Source: Deferribacteraceae bacterium UBA6799 (GTDB lineage Bacteria; Chrysiogenota; Deferribacteres; Deferribacterales; Geovibrionaceae). From it: a stretch of DNA of 64,000 nt. The notes under the pieces are model-generated. The model was not told the DNA's origin and did not search any database. It saw only the letters and a list, made by a program, of their open reading frames with translations. The number at the start of each line of letters is the position of its first letter. Positions within the stretch are counted from its first letter, which is position 1. The DNA lies in NCBI GenBank assembly GCA_002452335.1, contig DKFJ01000005.1, positions 62,001 through 126,000 of the forward strand, given 5' to 3'. Of this stretch, positions 18,774-27,848 are shown in pieces. A program made the translations under genes and the position numbers.

Positions 18774-19943
18774 TCATTCCGATAAGTAATTATTAATTAC
18801 TTCTAACATTTTCTTCATTCTGCCACTGTATGAATACATCTCTATATCCTTTAAGTCAACCGTTTTGTCCTCTCTTCCGGCTATCGCCTCGTCCAGCATC
18901 GAAATAAACTCATCAGCGCTCTCAGCGGCAGAATACATATGCGTAAACTCTTTCAACGCAGGGAGTTTTGTCCCCACCACAGGCGTTCCCGCGGCTATAT
19001 ACTCGAAGAACTTCATGGGGAACATGCTGACGGTATAGTCATTTATCAGACTGGGCAGCACGGCCGCGGATGAATATCTGAGATAGGACGGTAACGCCCC
19101 GTATGGGCGGTATCCCAGAAAAAACACATTCCTCATCTCTCTCATGGCGGCGATATGAGGATTGTTCTGTCCTTCCCTCTCTTCGCCTATGAAAACCCAG
19201 TTCCACTCAGGTCTCTTCTCCGCCATCTCATGAACAAGCTCAAAATCCAGCTTAAAATCTGTCAGAACACCTATATAGGTGATATTGATCCCATCAGGCA
19301 TTCCTTCCGGTCTGTCCATGTGCTTCCTTGCCTGAGAAAACAGCTCAATATCCGCCACATTAGAGAAATAATGTACTTTACCTGGATGCTTTTCAGAATA
19401 CATGGCTTCCAGATTCCTGCTGGTGACGAAAACAAAATCAGCTTTATCCAGAATGATTTCCTCGTTACTGCGTATCAGATCTTTGTCTATGCCAGGCACA
19501 GCGGTGAGGTCATCCACGCTGTGATACACAAGTGTTTTGTACCTGATTTTCCCGAGAACACCGTTAATTACGGGGTGATATGTCCACACGCAGACGTCTT
19601 TGAACCTCAGAAGAGACATAGAGACCCTTATAACCGAGGAAAGTATTAAATTATTGATAAATTTTACGGTTTTTGTGTGATGTTTGAACGGAATGATAAG
19701 GGGCGAGTAAACCCAGACGTTCTCCCTGACTTTTCTTACAGGAATCAGTCCCTTGAGCAGTCTCTTAAATATCCGTGAAATATCCTGAGAATTCATACCG
19801 GGCTGTCTGATGCCGATGGATTCCACATAGAGCACCTTATAACCTCTCTCTGCCAGAGAAACGGTAACATGCTGCTTATTAGTCAGATATTTATGCCCCC
19901 AATCCGCAGTGGAAAAGAGCACGAAACATTTATCATCAGACAT
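18774..19943 (-). CDS. Glycosyltransferase (GT-B, TuaH/WcaC-like)
   Basis: Protein of 389 residues. The start VLFSTADWGHKYLTNKQHV and VLYVESIG are typical of GT-B transferases of the TuaH-like group. INITYIGVLTDFKLDFELV marks the second lobe, followed by EYIAAGTPVVGTKLPAL at the donor site. Start ATG 19943 overlaps the deacetylase-like gene's stop by 8 bp. Donor sugar is not predictable. Confidence 0.8.
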   Translation of the reverse strand: MSDDKCFVLFSTADWGHKYLTNKQHVTVSLAERGYKVLYVESIGIRQPGMNSQDISRIFKRLLKGLIPVRKVRENVWVYSPLIIPFKHHTKTVKFINNLILSSVIRVSMSLLRFKDVCVWTYHPVINGVLGKIRYKTLVYHSVDDLTAVPGIDKDLIRSNEEIILDKADFVFVTSRNLEAMYSEKHPGKVHYFSNVADIELFSQARKHMDRPEGMPDGINITYIGVLTDFKLDFELVHEMAEKRPEWNWVFIGEEREGQNNPHIAAMREMRNVFFLGYRPYGALPSYLRYSSAAVLPSLINDYTVSMFPMKFFEYIAAGTPVVGTKLPALKEFTHMYSAAESADEFISMLDEAIAGREDKTVDLKDIEMYSYSGRMKKMLEVINNYLSE

Positions 19944-21426
19944 TTATCAGCACACCGCCTTCAGAGAACGTATAGCTGAAAGAATTTTCCCCGTTCATGC
20001 GGAATCTGCCGTCATAAACCGACAGAAGCCTCTTACCATACATAAACTCAAGACAGTTCTCAGCGCTGAAAAATGACGCCCCGTTCTCACACAGAAAATC
20101 CAGATAATTCACATGCGTGTCGAACTGCCTGTCCAAGCTCTGCCAACCGTAATCATATCCTGACTGAGGATGGTCCAGATATCCGAAAAATGTAGAAGTC
20201 TGCTTAGCGTAAGCATAGGAGTTTTTATATACATACAGCCCGTCCTCGGCTTCCGCCTGAGGACAGTCGCCGTGGAGCATGCACTGCTGGCTGTGAGACG
20301 CTATGCCGTCGACAAAAGGCACGGCTCCGCCTCTGGATATCAGATATTCAGGATCATTATGTATTATCCCGCCGATAAAGCCTTTATACCCGCCGCTCTT
20401 CACGGCGCATACAGCTTTTGGCGAGTTCTGATGAAAGGGAGAAACAGCGTATTCTATTTTTCTGCCCAGAAAGTTTTCCAGAGTCGCTCTGGATACAGAT
20501 GCCTCTGTCAGGGCATCCTTGAAATCAACCCCCCAGTCGCATTTATGGTTAATCGAATGGGACAGGATCGATCCCCCGGCAGACAGAATATCATCAAAAT
20601 ATTTTCTGACGCCGTCATTCAGTTCCAGCGATGTCTTAACCGCCAGAGAGAAAGGTATATTGCGCTCTTTATAGAGCCTGAAAAGTCTTTCAGAGCTGAG
20701 AATATGCTCATCGCAGTCCAGCCGCATGGTGACAGCCGAAGAGCATCCGGCGGGAATATCCAGCAGATAAGGCACAGTCGCCAGATCGCCTTGCCTGTAA
20801 GCGCTCAGAAAATATTCCAGCATGTTCCACTCAGCAGAATCGCACCAGCCGACCGCTCTGTTCACCCACAGAAGAGACCCGCTGTCTGTGTCTTTCAGCA
20901 CAGCGTACGCATATTCTCTGCCGTCTGCGCAGAGCGTTCCGAAGGCGTCTGCGCACTGAGCGGCGCATGCGACAGACCAATCCGACCCAGTCAGGTCTAT
21001 TCTGCCGTATCCAAGATTGTTCCACTCGTCTGTGAAGTCAAAACGGCATAAAGGACGTGAGCTGAAAGGACATGCGGGAGCCAGAGGTGATTTCTTTTTA
21101 TATTTAATCTCCTCCGGGCTTTCAGAGGCATAGGCCGTTCTTGCTGGAGGACATGTTGTTTTTCCTCTGATGCTGTCATACGGCAGAAGAGAGCAGTTCA
21201 GATATTCGGCTGTCCGGGCGTCCGGGCGTCCGAAAACCACCACCTTATGCCCGCCCGCCATATGTTTTCTGATCTCTTCGCTCATAGCGCCGTCAGGGTT
21301 CAGAGCCACATAAACGTCCGCGTCATTGCCGGAGGTTATCTGAGACGCGGTAAAGCTCCTCTCAAAAGCCGCCAGGACAATATTATAAGCGTAAGCATCT
21401 GCCGTTCTATGATCTATCTTTATCAT
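19936..21426 (-). CDS. Polysaccharide deacetylase-like (NodB fold) protein
   Basis: Protein of 496 residues. About 255-465 resembles the NodB/CE4 fold: MRLDCDE gives the metal-binding Asp pair, SHSINH the H-x3-H metal ligands, and GYLDHPQSGYDYGW may be the late His motif. CE4 enzymes remove N- or O-acetyl groups from polysaccharides. Residues 1-240 contain a Rossmann-like start and a Trp-rich segment I cannot place. No signal peptide is visible, so it probably works on cytoplasmic precursors. It overlaps the CapK-like gene by 20 bp, which suggests coupled translation. Confidence 0.75.
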   Translation of the reverse strand: MIKIDHRTADAYAYNIVLAAFERSFTASQITSGNDADVYVALNPDGAMSEEIRKHMAGGHKVVVFGRPDARTAEYLNCSLLPYDSIRGKTTCPPARTAYASESPEEIKYKKKSPLAPACPFSSRPLCRFDFTDEWNNLGYGRIDLTGSDWSVACAAQCADAFGTLCADGREYAYAVLKDTDSGSLLWVNRAVGWCDSAEWNMLEYFLSAYRQGDLATVPYLLDIPAGCSSAVTMRLDCDEHILSSERLFRLYKERNIPFSLAVKTSLELNDGVRKYFDDILSAGGSILSHSINHKCDWGVDFKDALTEASVSRATLENFLGRKIEYAVSPFHQNSPKAVCAVKSGGYKGFIGGIIHNDPEYLISRGGAVPFVDGIASHSQQCMLHGDCPQAEAEDGLYVYKNSYAYAKQTSTFFGYLDHPQSGYDYGWQSLDRQFDTHVNYLDFLCENGASFFSAENCLEFMYGKRLLSVYDGRFRMNGENSFSYTFSEGGVLINV

Positions 21427-22762
21427 CTGTCTCTCTTACAAGGTATCTGAATTTATTTCTGCTGCCCACCAGCCTGAGTTCTTCCGTTGGAATAAACCGA
21501 ATCTCGAACTCACTGCCGAAATACTGAGCCAAACGGGCGGTCAGAGCGTTTCTATCTGCGCCGGGTCGTTCAACGATGCACAGAATATATCCGCCGTCCT
21601 TTTTTTCTATAATTTGAAATTCCTCACAGTCACCAACACGGTGATCTATAATATCCTGAATATAGTGAGTGGGGGTCGCTTTTCCGTTCATGGTAACGGT
21701 ATCGTGTATGCGTCCTCCGATATTGGTTATATAGCGGTATCCGTTCTCAACGGCAATCTCACCGCTGTCTCCGGAATTATATCTTATCATGGGCATGCAG
21801 TCGTTTTTCATAGAGGTCATCACAAGCTGACCGCCGACAGACTCCACCCAGGCAAAACCATCGAATGTTCTGAGCCATTCCTCTTTATATCCGTCCTCAT
21901 ATCCCACAACACCGAGCTCCGCCAGACCATATCTATCCACCACACGGCATTTCAGATACTGCTCTATGGCTCTTCTCTTGGAAGTGTTCAGGAGCTCTCC
22001 GCTGGACTCAAAAATCTCAAAAGCGGGGACATTCAGTCTTTCGTCCCTGACGGTAAGCGCCAGAGCGTACATTGTCGAAGGATGGGAATGTACCAGTTTG
22101 GGCATTTTAGACTCAATATATCTCCACATGCCAACCATGTCTTCCCTGCTGTATGAACTAAAGAAATAGTTGAATCTGTTCATAGAAAATATTTTTATAT
22201 CTTCCCTGAGCTTCGCCTTGCGGCTGGGCACATCATCGAACTTAGCTGAAAAATGAAGCTCGGAATCGAAAGGCGTCTTCCCCGCCAGACTCCTGCCGTA
22301 AAGGGTAGCGGCGGCGGACCAGTCGGCGGCCTCCTGATCGTAAACGACCACCACCGTCTTGCCCGTGGAGCCTCCGGTTTTACAGTGAAACTGTCTCTTG
22401 TCAACACACAGGGTGGAGATCATCCTCTGTCCCTGTTCAAGGATTATATCTTTGGTAAGAAAAGGCAGGTCTTCCAGATAGCGGATATCGGTTCTCAGCT
22501 TTTCAGGGTTAAAACGCATGGACGAAAAGATATCTTTATAATAAGGAACATTAATTCCCGCCAGAGCCACTGAACGGTATAACAGTTCTCTGTTGAGTCT
22601 CTGTCTGTCTTCATACGACAGTCCGCCCAGCGAATACATCTGCATCAGTTTATCCAGAATATTCCTGTGCTCTCTCTGCTCCGCATACTTATAAAGCATG
22701 CCGGGTCCCAGAATCCCCCTGATGCCGTTCACTGTTTTTCTGTATATCTTGTGTATTGTCAT
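21407..22762 (-). CDS. CapK/phenylacetate-CoA-ligase-like adenylate-forming enzyme
   Basis: Protein of 451 residues of the PaaK/CapK branch of AMP-forming enzymes. CKTGGSTGKTVVV is the P-loop-like AMP-binding motif, ESSGELL and DRYGLAELGVVGYE follow, and YNSGDSGEIA is the hinge/ATP-ribose motif. CapK proteins of capsule loci may activate an acyl or amino-acid group for attachment to the glycan. No acyl carrier protein or acyltransferase is adjacent, so the acceptor is unknown. It overlaps the upstream GT4 by 4 bp (ATGA). Confidence 0.83.
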   Translation of the reverse strand: MTIHKIYRKTVNGIRGILGPGMLYKYAEQREHRNILDKLMQMYSLGGLSYEDRQRLNRELLYRSVALAGINVPYYKDIFSSMRFNPEKLRTDIRYLEDLPFLTKDIILEQGQRMISTLCVDKRQFHCKTGGSTGKTVVVVYDQEAADWSAAATLYGRSLAGKTPFDSELHFSAKFDDVPSRKAKLREDIKIFSMNRFNYFFSSYSREDMVGMWRYIESKMPKLVHSHPSTMYALALTVRDERLNVPAFEIFESSGELLNTSKRRAIEQYLKCRVVDRYGLAELGVVGYEDGYKEEWLRTFDGFAWVESVGGQLVMTSMKNDCMPMIRYNSGDSGEIAVENGYRYITNIGGRIHDTVTMNGKATPTHYIQDIIDHRVGDCEEFQIIEKKDGGYILCIVERPGADRNALTARLAQYFGSEFEIRFIPTEELRLVGSRNKFRYLVRETDDKDRS

Positions 22763-23877
22763 TCGCTTTTCATCACTTCCTTGTATAAAATCTCGGTTCT
22801 TTCCAGCATAGTATCCGACCTGAAAAGCTCAAGATATCTGGCATAAGAGCCTTCGGAATAAACTTTATATATGTCTCTGTCTTCACATATTTTTGTCACG
22901 GCTTCCGCCATCGCGGCATAGTCTCCCACAGGGGTCACAATACCTGAAACCCCGTCTTTATTCACATAGCTGACACCGCTTCCGGGGATATCGCAGCAGA
23001 CGAGCGGTTTAGAAAACTGCATTGCCTCCACCTGAACCAGACCGAAAGCCTCGCTTCTGTATGATGACGGCAGAACAAAAACATCGCATGCCTCCAGCAG
23101 AGCGTTTTTATCCTCGTCATCTATCTCGGACAGGATAGTGACTCTGCCCGCCGCCGCAGTTTCTGCCAGCTCAGCCAGAGAATCTTTCTCCTCTCCGCTT
23201 CCTATTATCACCACATGATAGTCTTCCGGCAGAAGCGCCGCCGCTTTAACAAGAACATCATAGCTTTTATAGTAGATCAGCCTTCCGATACTCAGAACAA
23301 TCTTTTTTCCGCCGAAAGACGATCTCCATTTTTCCACAGATTCAGAGGACGCTCTTTTCGGCTCGTCCAGCCCCATCGTAATGACAGTAACTTTCTCCCG
23401 GAATTTCTGTAAAATACCGGAAGCCTCGAAATAATTCGGAGTGGTGGCGATTATTTTATCAGCTCTCTTCAGAAAGGCGTTCAGAAAAGGTCTGTAAAGT
23501 TTGAACAGGTATTTCTGCTTGATGATATCAGAGTGCCAGTGCACCACTATCTTTGCTCTGGTTCCGGCGAGCAGCAGAAAAAATGTCGCGAACGGATTCG
23601 GCAGATGAACGTGCAGAAGATCGAAAGTCTTTCTGTTGCGCAGAAAATACCAGAGCTGAAAAGGACATATCGGAGCCGAACCGACAACCAGCCAAGTGGC
23701 GGCTCTGACGCAGGGTATGCCGTCATACGTCTCTTCGGCTGTGTCTCTGCCTTCTGACGAACACAGTACAGAGACATCATACTTGCTCTTAATCAGCTTT
23801 TTACACAGCTGATATGTCAGAGTCTCGATCCCGCCTCTTTTTTCAAACTGATATTTCCCAACATGCAGGATCTTCAT
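22759..23877 (-). CDS. GT4 family glycosyltransferase
   Basis: Retaining GT-B transferase of 372 residues: KRGGIETLTYQL N-terminal glycine loop, VLSIGRLIYYKSYDVLVKA linker, and EAFGLVQVEAMQFSKPLVC with the E(x7)E motif. The pattern is closest to mannosyl/rhamnosyl transferases of O-antigen loci, which would fit GDP-mannose made by the adjacent manC/manB, but that is inference. It lies 19 bp after manC. Confidence 0.9.
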   Translation of the reverse strand: MKILHVGKYQFEKRGGIETLTYQLCKKLIKSKYDVSVLCSSEGRDTAEETYDGIPCVRAATWLVVGSAPICPFQLWYFLRNRKTFDLLHVHLPNPFATFFLLLAGTRAKIVVHWHSDIIKQKYLFKLYRPFLNAFLKRADKIIATTPNYFEASGILQKFREKVTVITMGLDEPKRASSESVEKWRSSFGGKKIVLSIGRLIYYKSYDVLVKAAALLPEDYHVVIIGSGEEKDSLAELAETAAAGRVTILSEIDDEDKNALLEACDVFVLPSSYRSEAFGLVQVEAMQFSKPLVCCDIPGSGVSYVNKDGVSGIVTPVGDYAAMAEAVTKICEDRDIYKVYSEGSYARYLELFRSDTMLERTEILYKEVMKSE

Positions 23878-23896
23878 CTTTTAAAGCACCCCACTG

Positions 23897-25306
23897 CTAG
23901 CCTCTTTTAAAATCATCTTCAATCCTGACGATATCATCTTCCGCCAGATATTCACCGACCTGTATTTCCAATACAACTAAATCTATCTTGCCGGAGTTCT
24001 CAAGTCTGTGAATTATTCCCATCGGAATGTATATTGATTCATTTGTTTTAAGAAAAATTTCTTCGTCACCTTTGGTGACAACGGCGGAACCGCTGACAAC
24101 AACCCAGTGCTCGCTTCTGTGATAATGTTTCTGGAGAGACAGTCTCTTGCCGGGCTTCACCACTATCCTTTTCATTTTATAACGCTCGCTGTCCTCCAGA
24201 ACGGTATAAGAACCCCATGGACGGTGAGCCGTGGTGTGCAGAGTGGTAAGATCGGTGTATTTTTTGTCGCTCTTGCCGGCATTCTCCAGCATAGGCACTA
24301 TATCTTTTATCTTCTGCGTCATGCCTTTTTTCGCCACCAGCAGAGCGTCTTTGGTGTCTATGATAAACAGGTCGTTCACGCCGAGCACAGCAACAACTTT
24401 ATCAGAAACCGCCGTAACGTTGACGGAATCAACAGCGATATTGTTCTCCATGCCGGAATTGCCATTAGAGTCTTTCAGAAATTCCTTATCCAGAGCGTCA
24501 TAGCTGCCAACGTCATTCCATCCGAGATCCACGGGAATAACCATCACGAGAGGACTCTTCTCCATAACGGCATAGTCTATGCTGTTTTCCGGAATCGCCA
24601 GCATATCATCCATGTCGATATTGCGGACGCCATCGTCCAGAGGACTTTTATTAAAAGCCATGACAGACTTTTCATATATATCGGGGCAATATTGTTTAAG
24701 CTCGTCCAGAAAAACTCCAGCCTTGAAACAGAACATACCGCTGTTCCAGAAATAATTCCCGGATGCGATATATTCTTCAGCGGTTTTTCTCTCCGGTTTT
24801 TCCTTGAAAGAAACCGCTTTTCTCACTGACGCGCCGCTATTCTCCGCCTCGATATACCCATACCCGGTCTCCGGAGATGTCGGCTGTATGCCGAATGTCA
24901 CAAGATATCCGTCAGCCGCCGCCTTCTCCGCCAGAGAAGCGGCGTTCTGATAAGCCTCTGTATTGGTGATGATATGATCTGTCGGACTGACAAATACCAT
25001 CTCTTCGGGATCAACGGAAAGACACGCCAGCGCCACAGCTGGGGCGGTGTTTCTTCCTTTCGGCTCAAGGATATATTCAAACGCGCTGTTTCTAAGTCCC
25101 ATCTCTTCTATCTGGTTCAGAGCCATAAAGAAATTATTTATACTTGTTATGACGATCTGCTTTTCAGATATTTCCAGATTACGACGGACAGTATTCTGAA
25201 AAAGGGAATTCTCGCCGACAAGCCGGCAGAACTGTTTAGGATAGCTTTTTCTGGATATAGGCCACAGTCTGGTTCCGCTGCCGCCGCATAATAATATATT
25301 GATCAT
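23897..25306 (-). CDS. manC: Mannose-1-phosphate guanylyltransferase/mannose-6-phosphate isomerase
   Basis: Bifunctional type II PMI-GMP (ManC/AlgA/CpsB family), 469 residues, near the usual 470-480. The N-terminal pyrophosphorylase domain carries CGGSGTRLWPISRKSYPKQF and FKEKPERKTAEEYI; the C-terminal cupin isomerase domain has RPWGSY and LQKHYHRSEHWVVVSG with the metal-binding His residues. It converts mannose-6-P to fructose-6-P and Man-1-P plus GTP to GDP-mannose. ATG 25306 is preferred over TTG 25312 because AAAGGA lies 7 nt upstream of it. Co-transcribed with manB. Confidence 0.95.
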   Translation of the reverse strand: MINILLCGGSGTRLWPISRKSYPKQFCRLVGENSLFQNTVRRNLEISEKQIVITSINNFFMALNQIEEMGLRNSAFEYILEPKGRNTAPAVALACLSVDPEEMVFVSPTDHIITNTEAYQNAASLAEKAAADGYLVTFGIQPTSPETGYGYIEAENSGASVRKAVSFKEKPERKTAEEYIASGNYFWNSGMFCFKAGVFLDELKQYCPDIYEKSVMAFNKSPLDDGVRNIDMDDMLAIPENSIDYAVMEKSPLVMVIPVDLGWNDVGSYDALDKEFLKDSNGNSGMENNIAVDSVNVTAVSDKVVAVLGVNDLFIIDTKDALLVAKKGMTQKIKDIVPMLENAGKSDKKYTDLTTLHTTAHRPWGSYTVLEDSERYKMKRIVVKPGKRLSLQKHYHRSEHWVVVSGSAVVTKGDEEIFLKTNESIYIPMGIIHRLENSGKIDLVVLEIQVGEYLAEDDIVRIEDDFKRG

Positions 25307-25317
25307 ACCCAATCCTT

Positions 25318-26670
25318 TTACTTTTGATTTCTGATAATCGTTAAAAGTTCATCCCGTTTGGACTCCATCAGAACCTTATCCGACCTGCTTTCAACATTCA
25401 GGCGGAGCAGCGGCTCTGTATTCGACATCCGCAGATTGAATCTCCAGCTGCCGAACTCCATCCCGAGACCATCTGTGTAATCCCTCTTCAGAGCGTCTTT
25501 TTCATAATACCCAGCCACCTTGTCCATAACGCTCTTCGGATCGTTCACTTCGGTGTTGATCTCTCCGCTTACAGGATACTCTGAAACATAGCTTTTTACA
25601 AGGTTTGACAGTGTTTCGCCTTTTGAGCTTATCAGGGCGGCAGCGAGCAGCCAGGGTATCATCCCGCTGTCGCAGTAAGCGAAATCCCTGAAATAATGAT
25701 GGGCGCTCATCTCTCCGCCGTATATGGCGTCTTCTTTTCTCATTCTCTCTTTTATAAAAGCGTGTCCCGTTTTGCTCATAACAGGAATTCCGCCGGCGGA
25801 CGCCACTCTTTGTTCCGTGTTCCAGTACAATCTGGGATCGTATATTATTTTCGATCCGGGATTTCTCATCAGTATCGCTTCCGCCAGCATAGCCACAATA
25901 TAATAGCCTTCCACGAACTCTCCGTTTTCATCAAACAGAAAGCATCTGTCGAAATCTCCGTCCCAGGCTATGCCCATATCCGCTTTATATTCTGTCACAG
26001 CGGACGACGTGTCTTTTCTATTCTCCGGAAGCAGCGGGTTAGGTATGCCGTTCGGAAATGTGCCGTCAGGCTCGTAATTAACTTTTATAAATTCACAGGG
26101 AAGATGTTTTTCAAGAGCGTCAATGACAGGTCCGGCACACCCGTTACCCGGATTAACCGCCAGCTTCATGCCCCTGAGCGCCTCAGAATCCACATATCCA
26201 AGAAAATGCTGAATATAGGCGTCCCTGTGGTTCAGCTTTTTCAGCGAACCCTTATCAGACGCCTGAGACTGAGCATCCCCGCCGTATACCAAATCTCTGA
26301 TGCTGTTCAGCCCGGTGTCGCCGGAAACCGGAACGGCTCCGCCACGCACAAACTTCATCCCATTGTATTCTATCGGATTATGGCTGGCGGTAACCATTAT
26401 CCCGCCGTCCATTCCGAAATGAAATGTCGAAAAATATATCTCTTCCGTACCGCAGAGACCAATATCGAAAACATCCACTCCACGGGACATGAGCCCCTCT
26501 GAAAGAGCGGCCGCCAAAGAACCGCTGGTATGACGGATATCTCTGCCGACAACAACTTTTTTCGGTTTTATCACATCAGCGTATGCGCTACCTATTCTGA
26601 ACGCGATATCCTCGTTCAGATCCTCGGGCACTCTGCCCCTGACATCATACGCTTTAAAACAGTCTGCCAT
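25318..26670 (-). CDS. manB: Phosphomannomutase
   Basis: Alpha-D-phosphohexomutase of 450 residues (ManB/CpsG/AlgC family). KAYDVRG opens domain 1, TASHNPIEYNG is the phosphoserine active loop, DGDFDR the metal-binding loop, GGEMSAHH the sugar-binding loop, and RMSNTEPLLRLN the phosphate-binding loop. It interconverts mannose-6-P and mannose-1-P for ManC. ATG 26670 has CGGAGATAAT just upstream; the longer form from 26688 lacks such a site. Confidence 0.95.
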   Translation of the reverse strand: MADCFKAYDVRGRVPEDLNEDIAFRIGSAYADVIKPKKVVVGRDIRHTSGSLAAALSEGLMSRGVDVFDIGLCGTEEIYFSTFHFGMDGGIMVTASHNPIEYNGMKFVRGGAVPVSGDTGLNSIRDLVYGGDAQSQASDKGSLKKLNHRDAYIQHFLGYVDSEALRGMKLAVNPGNGCAGPVIDALEKHLPCEFIKVNYEPDGTFPNGIPNPLLPENRKDTSSAVTEYKADMGIAWDGDFDRCFLFDENGEFVEGYYIVAMLAEAILMRNPGSKIIYDPRLYWNTEQRVASAGGIPVMSKTGHAFIKERMRKEDAIYGGEMSAHHYFRDFAYCDSGMIPWLLAAALISSKGETLSNLVKSYVSEYPVSGEINTEVNDPKSVMDKVAGYYEKDALKRDYTDGLGMEFGSWRFNLRMSNTEPLLRLNVESRSDKVLMESKRDELLTIIRNQK

Positions 26671-26693
26671 ATTATCTCCGGAATACATTACTT

Positions 26694-27812
26694 TTATATA
26701 TTCAAAACTATTCTTTTCACAACATCAAAAATGATATCCGAGGCGTTTCCACTGCCGTACGGGTTTGCGGAGCTGGCGACAGATTTATATCTGTCATGGT
26801 TTTCCATCAGCTCAGAAACAGAGCTGACGATCCTCTCTCTGCCGCTTCCAGCCAGAACGGCTGTTCCGGCGCTGACTGCCTCGTGTCTTTCTGTCACATC
26901 TCTCATAACCACCACAGGCTTATTCAGACTGGGCGCCTCCTCCTGTATCCCCCCGCTATCCGTCAGAATAATATGACTGGCTTTCATCAGCCTGATAAAA
27001 GGGCGATAGTCCAGGGGTTTTATAAGATGTATATTTTTAACTCCCGACAGCATACTGTTCACAGGACGCTGAACATTCGGGTTAAGATGTACAGGATATA
27101 CAATATCAGTGTCAGGATACTTCCCGGATAGCTCCCTTATGGCTAAACATATGTTTTCAAACCCTTCGCCGAAGCTCTCCCTCCGGTGTCCTGTAACCAG
27201 TATAATCTTTCTGTCGGTTATCTCGTATCCGTCTATCGGGCAAGAGTCCGTCTCAGATTCGGCTGATATCCTCAGCAGAGCGTCAATAACTGTGTTTCCG
27301 GTGACGAATATCCTGTCGGACGCAGTGCCTTCCGCCATCAGGTTTCCACGGGCTGATTCCGTAGGGGCAAAATGCCATGAGGCGATCCTTCCGGTCAGCA
27401 GTCTGTTCACCTCTTCCGGGAAGGGAGAATAGATATTGCCTGTTCTCAGTCCGGCTTCTATATGAGCCACGGGTATCTGCGAATAATAAGCCGCCAGCGA
27501 AGCGCAGAATGTTGTGGATGTATCGCCGTGGACAAAAACAAGATCCGGACGGCACTCGCTCAGAACCTGTTTCATTCCGGTGATTATGGCGGCTGTTATG
27601 TCGAAAAGATCCTGATTCTCTTTCATGATATCAAGATCATAATCAGGCTTTATGTCGAAAACACCCAGCACATTGTCCAGCATCTCTCTGTGCTGGGCTG
27701 TAACGCATATTTTTGTTTCAACTATACCGTTTTTTTCATAAAATTTTTTTATTACAGGAGCCATTTTGATAGCTTCAGGTCTGGTTCCGAACACAAATAG
27801 AACTTTTTTCAC
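26694..27812 (-). CDS. wecB: UDP-N-acetylglucosamine 2-epimerase (non-hydrolysing)
   Basis: GT-B fold epimerase making UDP-ManNAc. FGTRPEAIKMAPV opens the family, FVHGDTST, AHIEAGLRTGN and PEEVNR follow, then VTGHRRESFG and TDSGGIQEEAPSL with the catalytic acidic and His residues. The start is uncertain: GTG 27812 gives a family-like N-terminus (372 residues; GGAG 12 nt upstream), while GTG 27842 is the longest ORF but has only a poorly spaced AAAGAG. The gene follows the membrane transferase by a few bases. Confidence 0.93.
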   Translation of the reverse strand: MKKVLFVFGTRPEAIKMAPVIKKFYEKNGIVETKICVTAQHREMLDNVLGVFDIKPDYDLDIMKENQDLFDITAAIITGMKQVLSECRPDLVFVHGDTSTTFCASLAAYYSQIPVAHIEAGLRTGNIYSPFPEEVNRLLTGRIASWHFAPTESARGNLMAEGTASDRIFVTGNTVIDALLRISAESETDSCPIDGYEITDRKIILVTGHRRESFGEGFENICLAIRELSGKYPDTDIVYPVHLNPNVQRPVNSMLSGVKNIHLIKPLDYRPFIRLMKASHIILTDSGGIQEEAPSLNKPVVVMRDVTERHEAVSAGTAVLAGSGRERIVSSVSELMENHDRYKSVASSANPYGSGNASDIIFDVVKRIVLNI

Positions 27813-27848
27813 TGTGTCTGTCCGCTCCGTTTTTTTTAACACCGCTCT

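Noticed and set aside
20170..21051. Plus-strand frame of 293 codons opposite the deacetylase-like gene
   Set aside because: Antisense shadow; the minus-strand frame carries CE4 motifs and the operon overlaps.
25696..26502. Plus-strand frame of 268 codons opposite manB
   Set aside because: Antisense to a certain phosphomannomutase; no motifs, no ribosome site.
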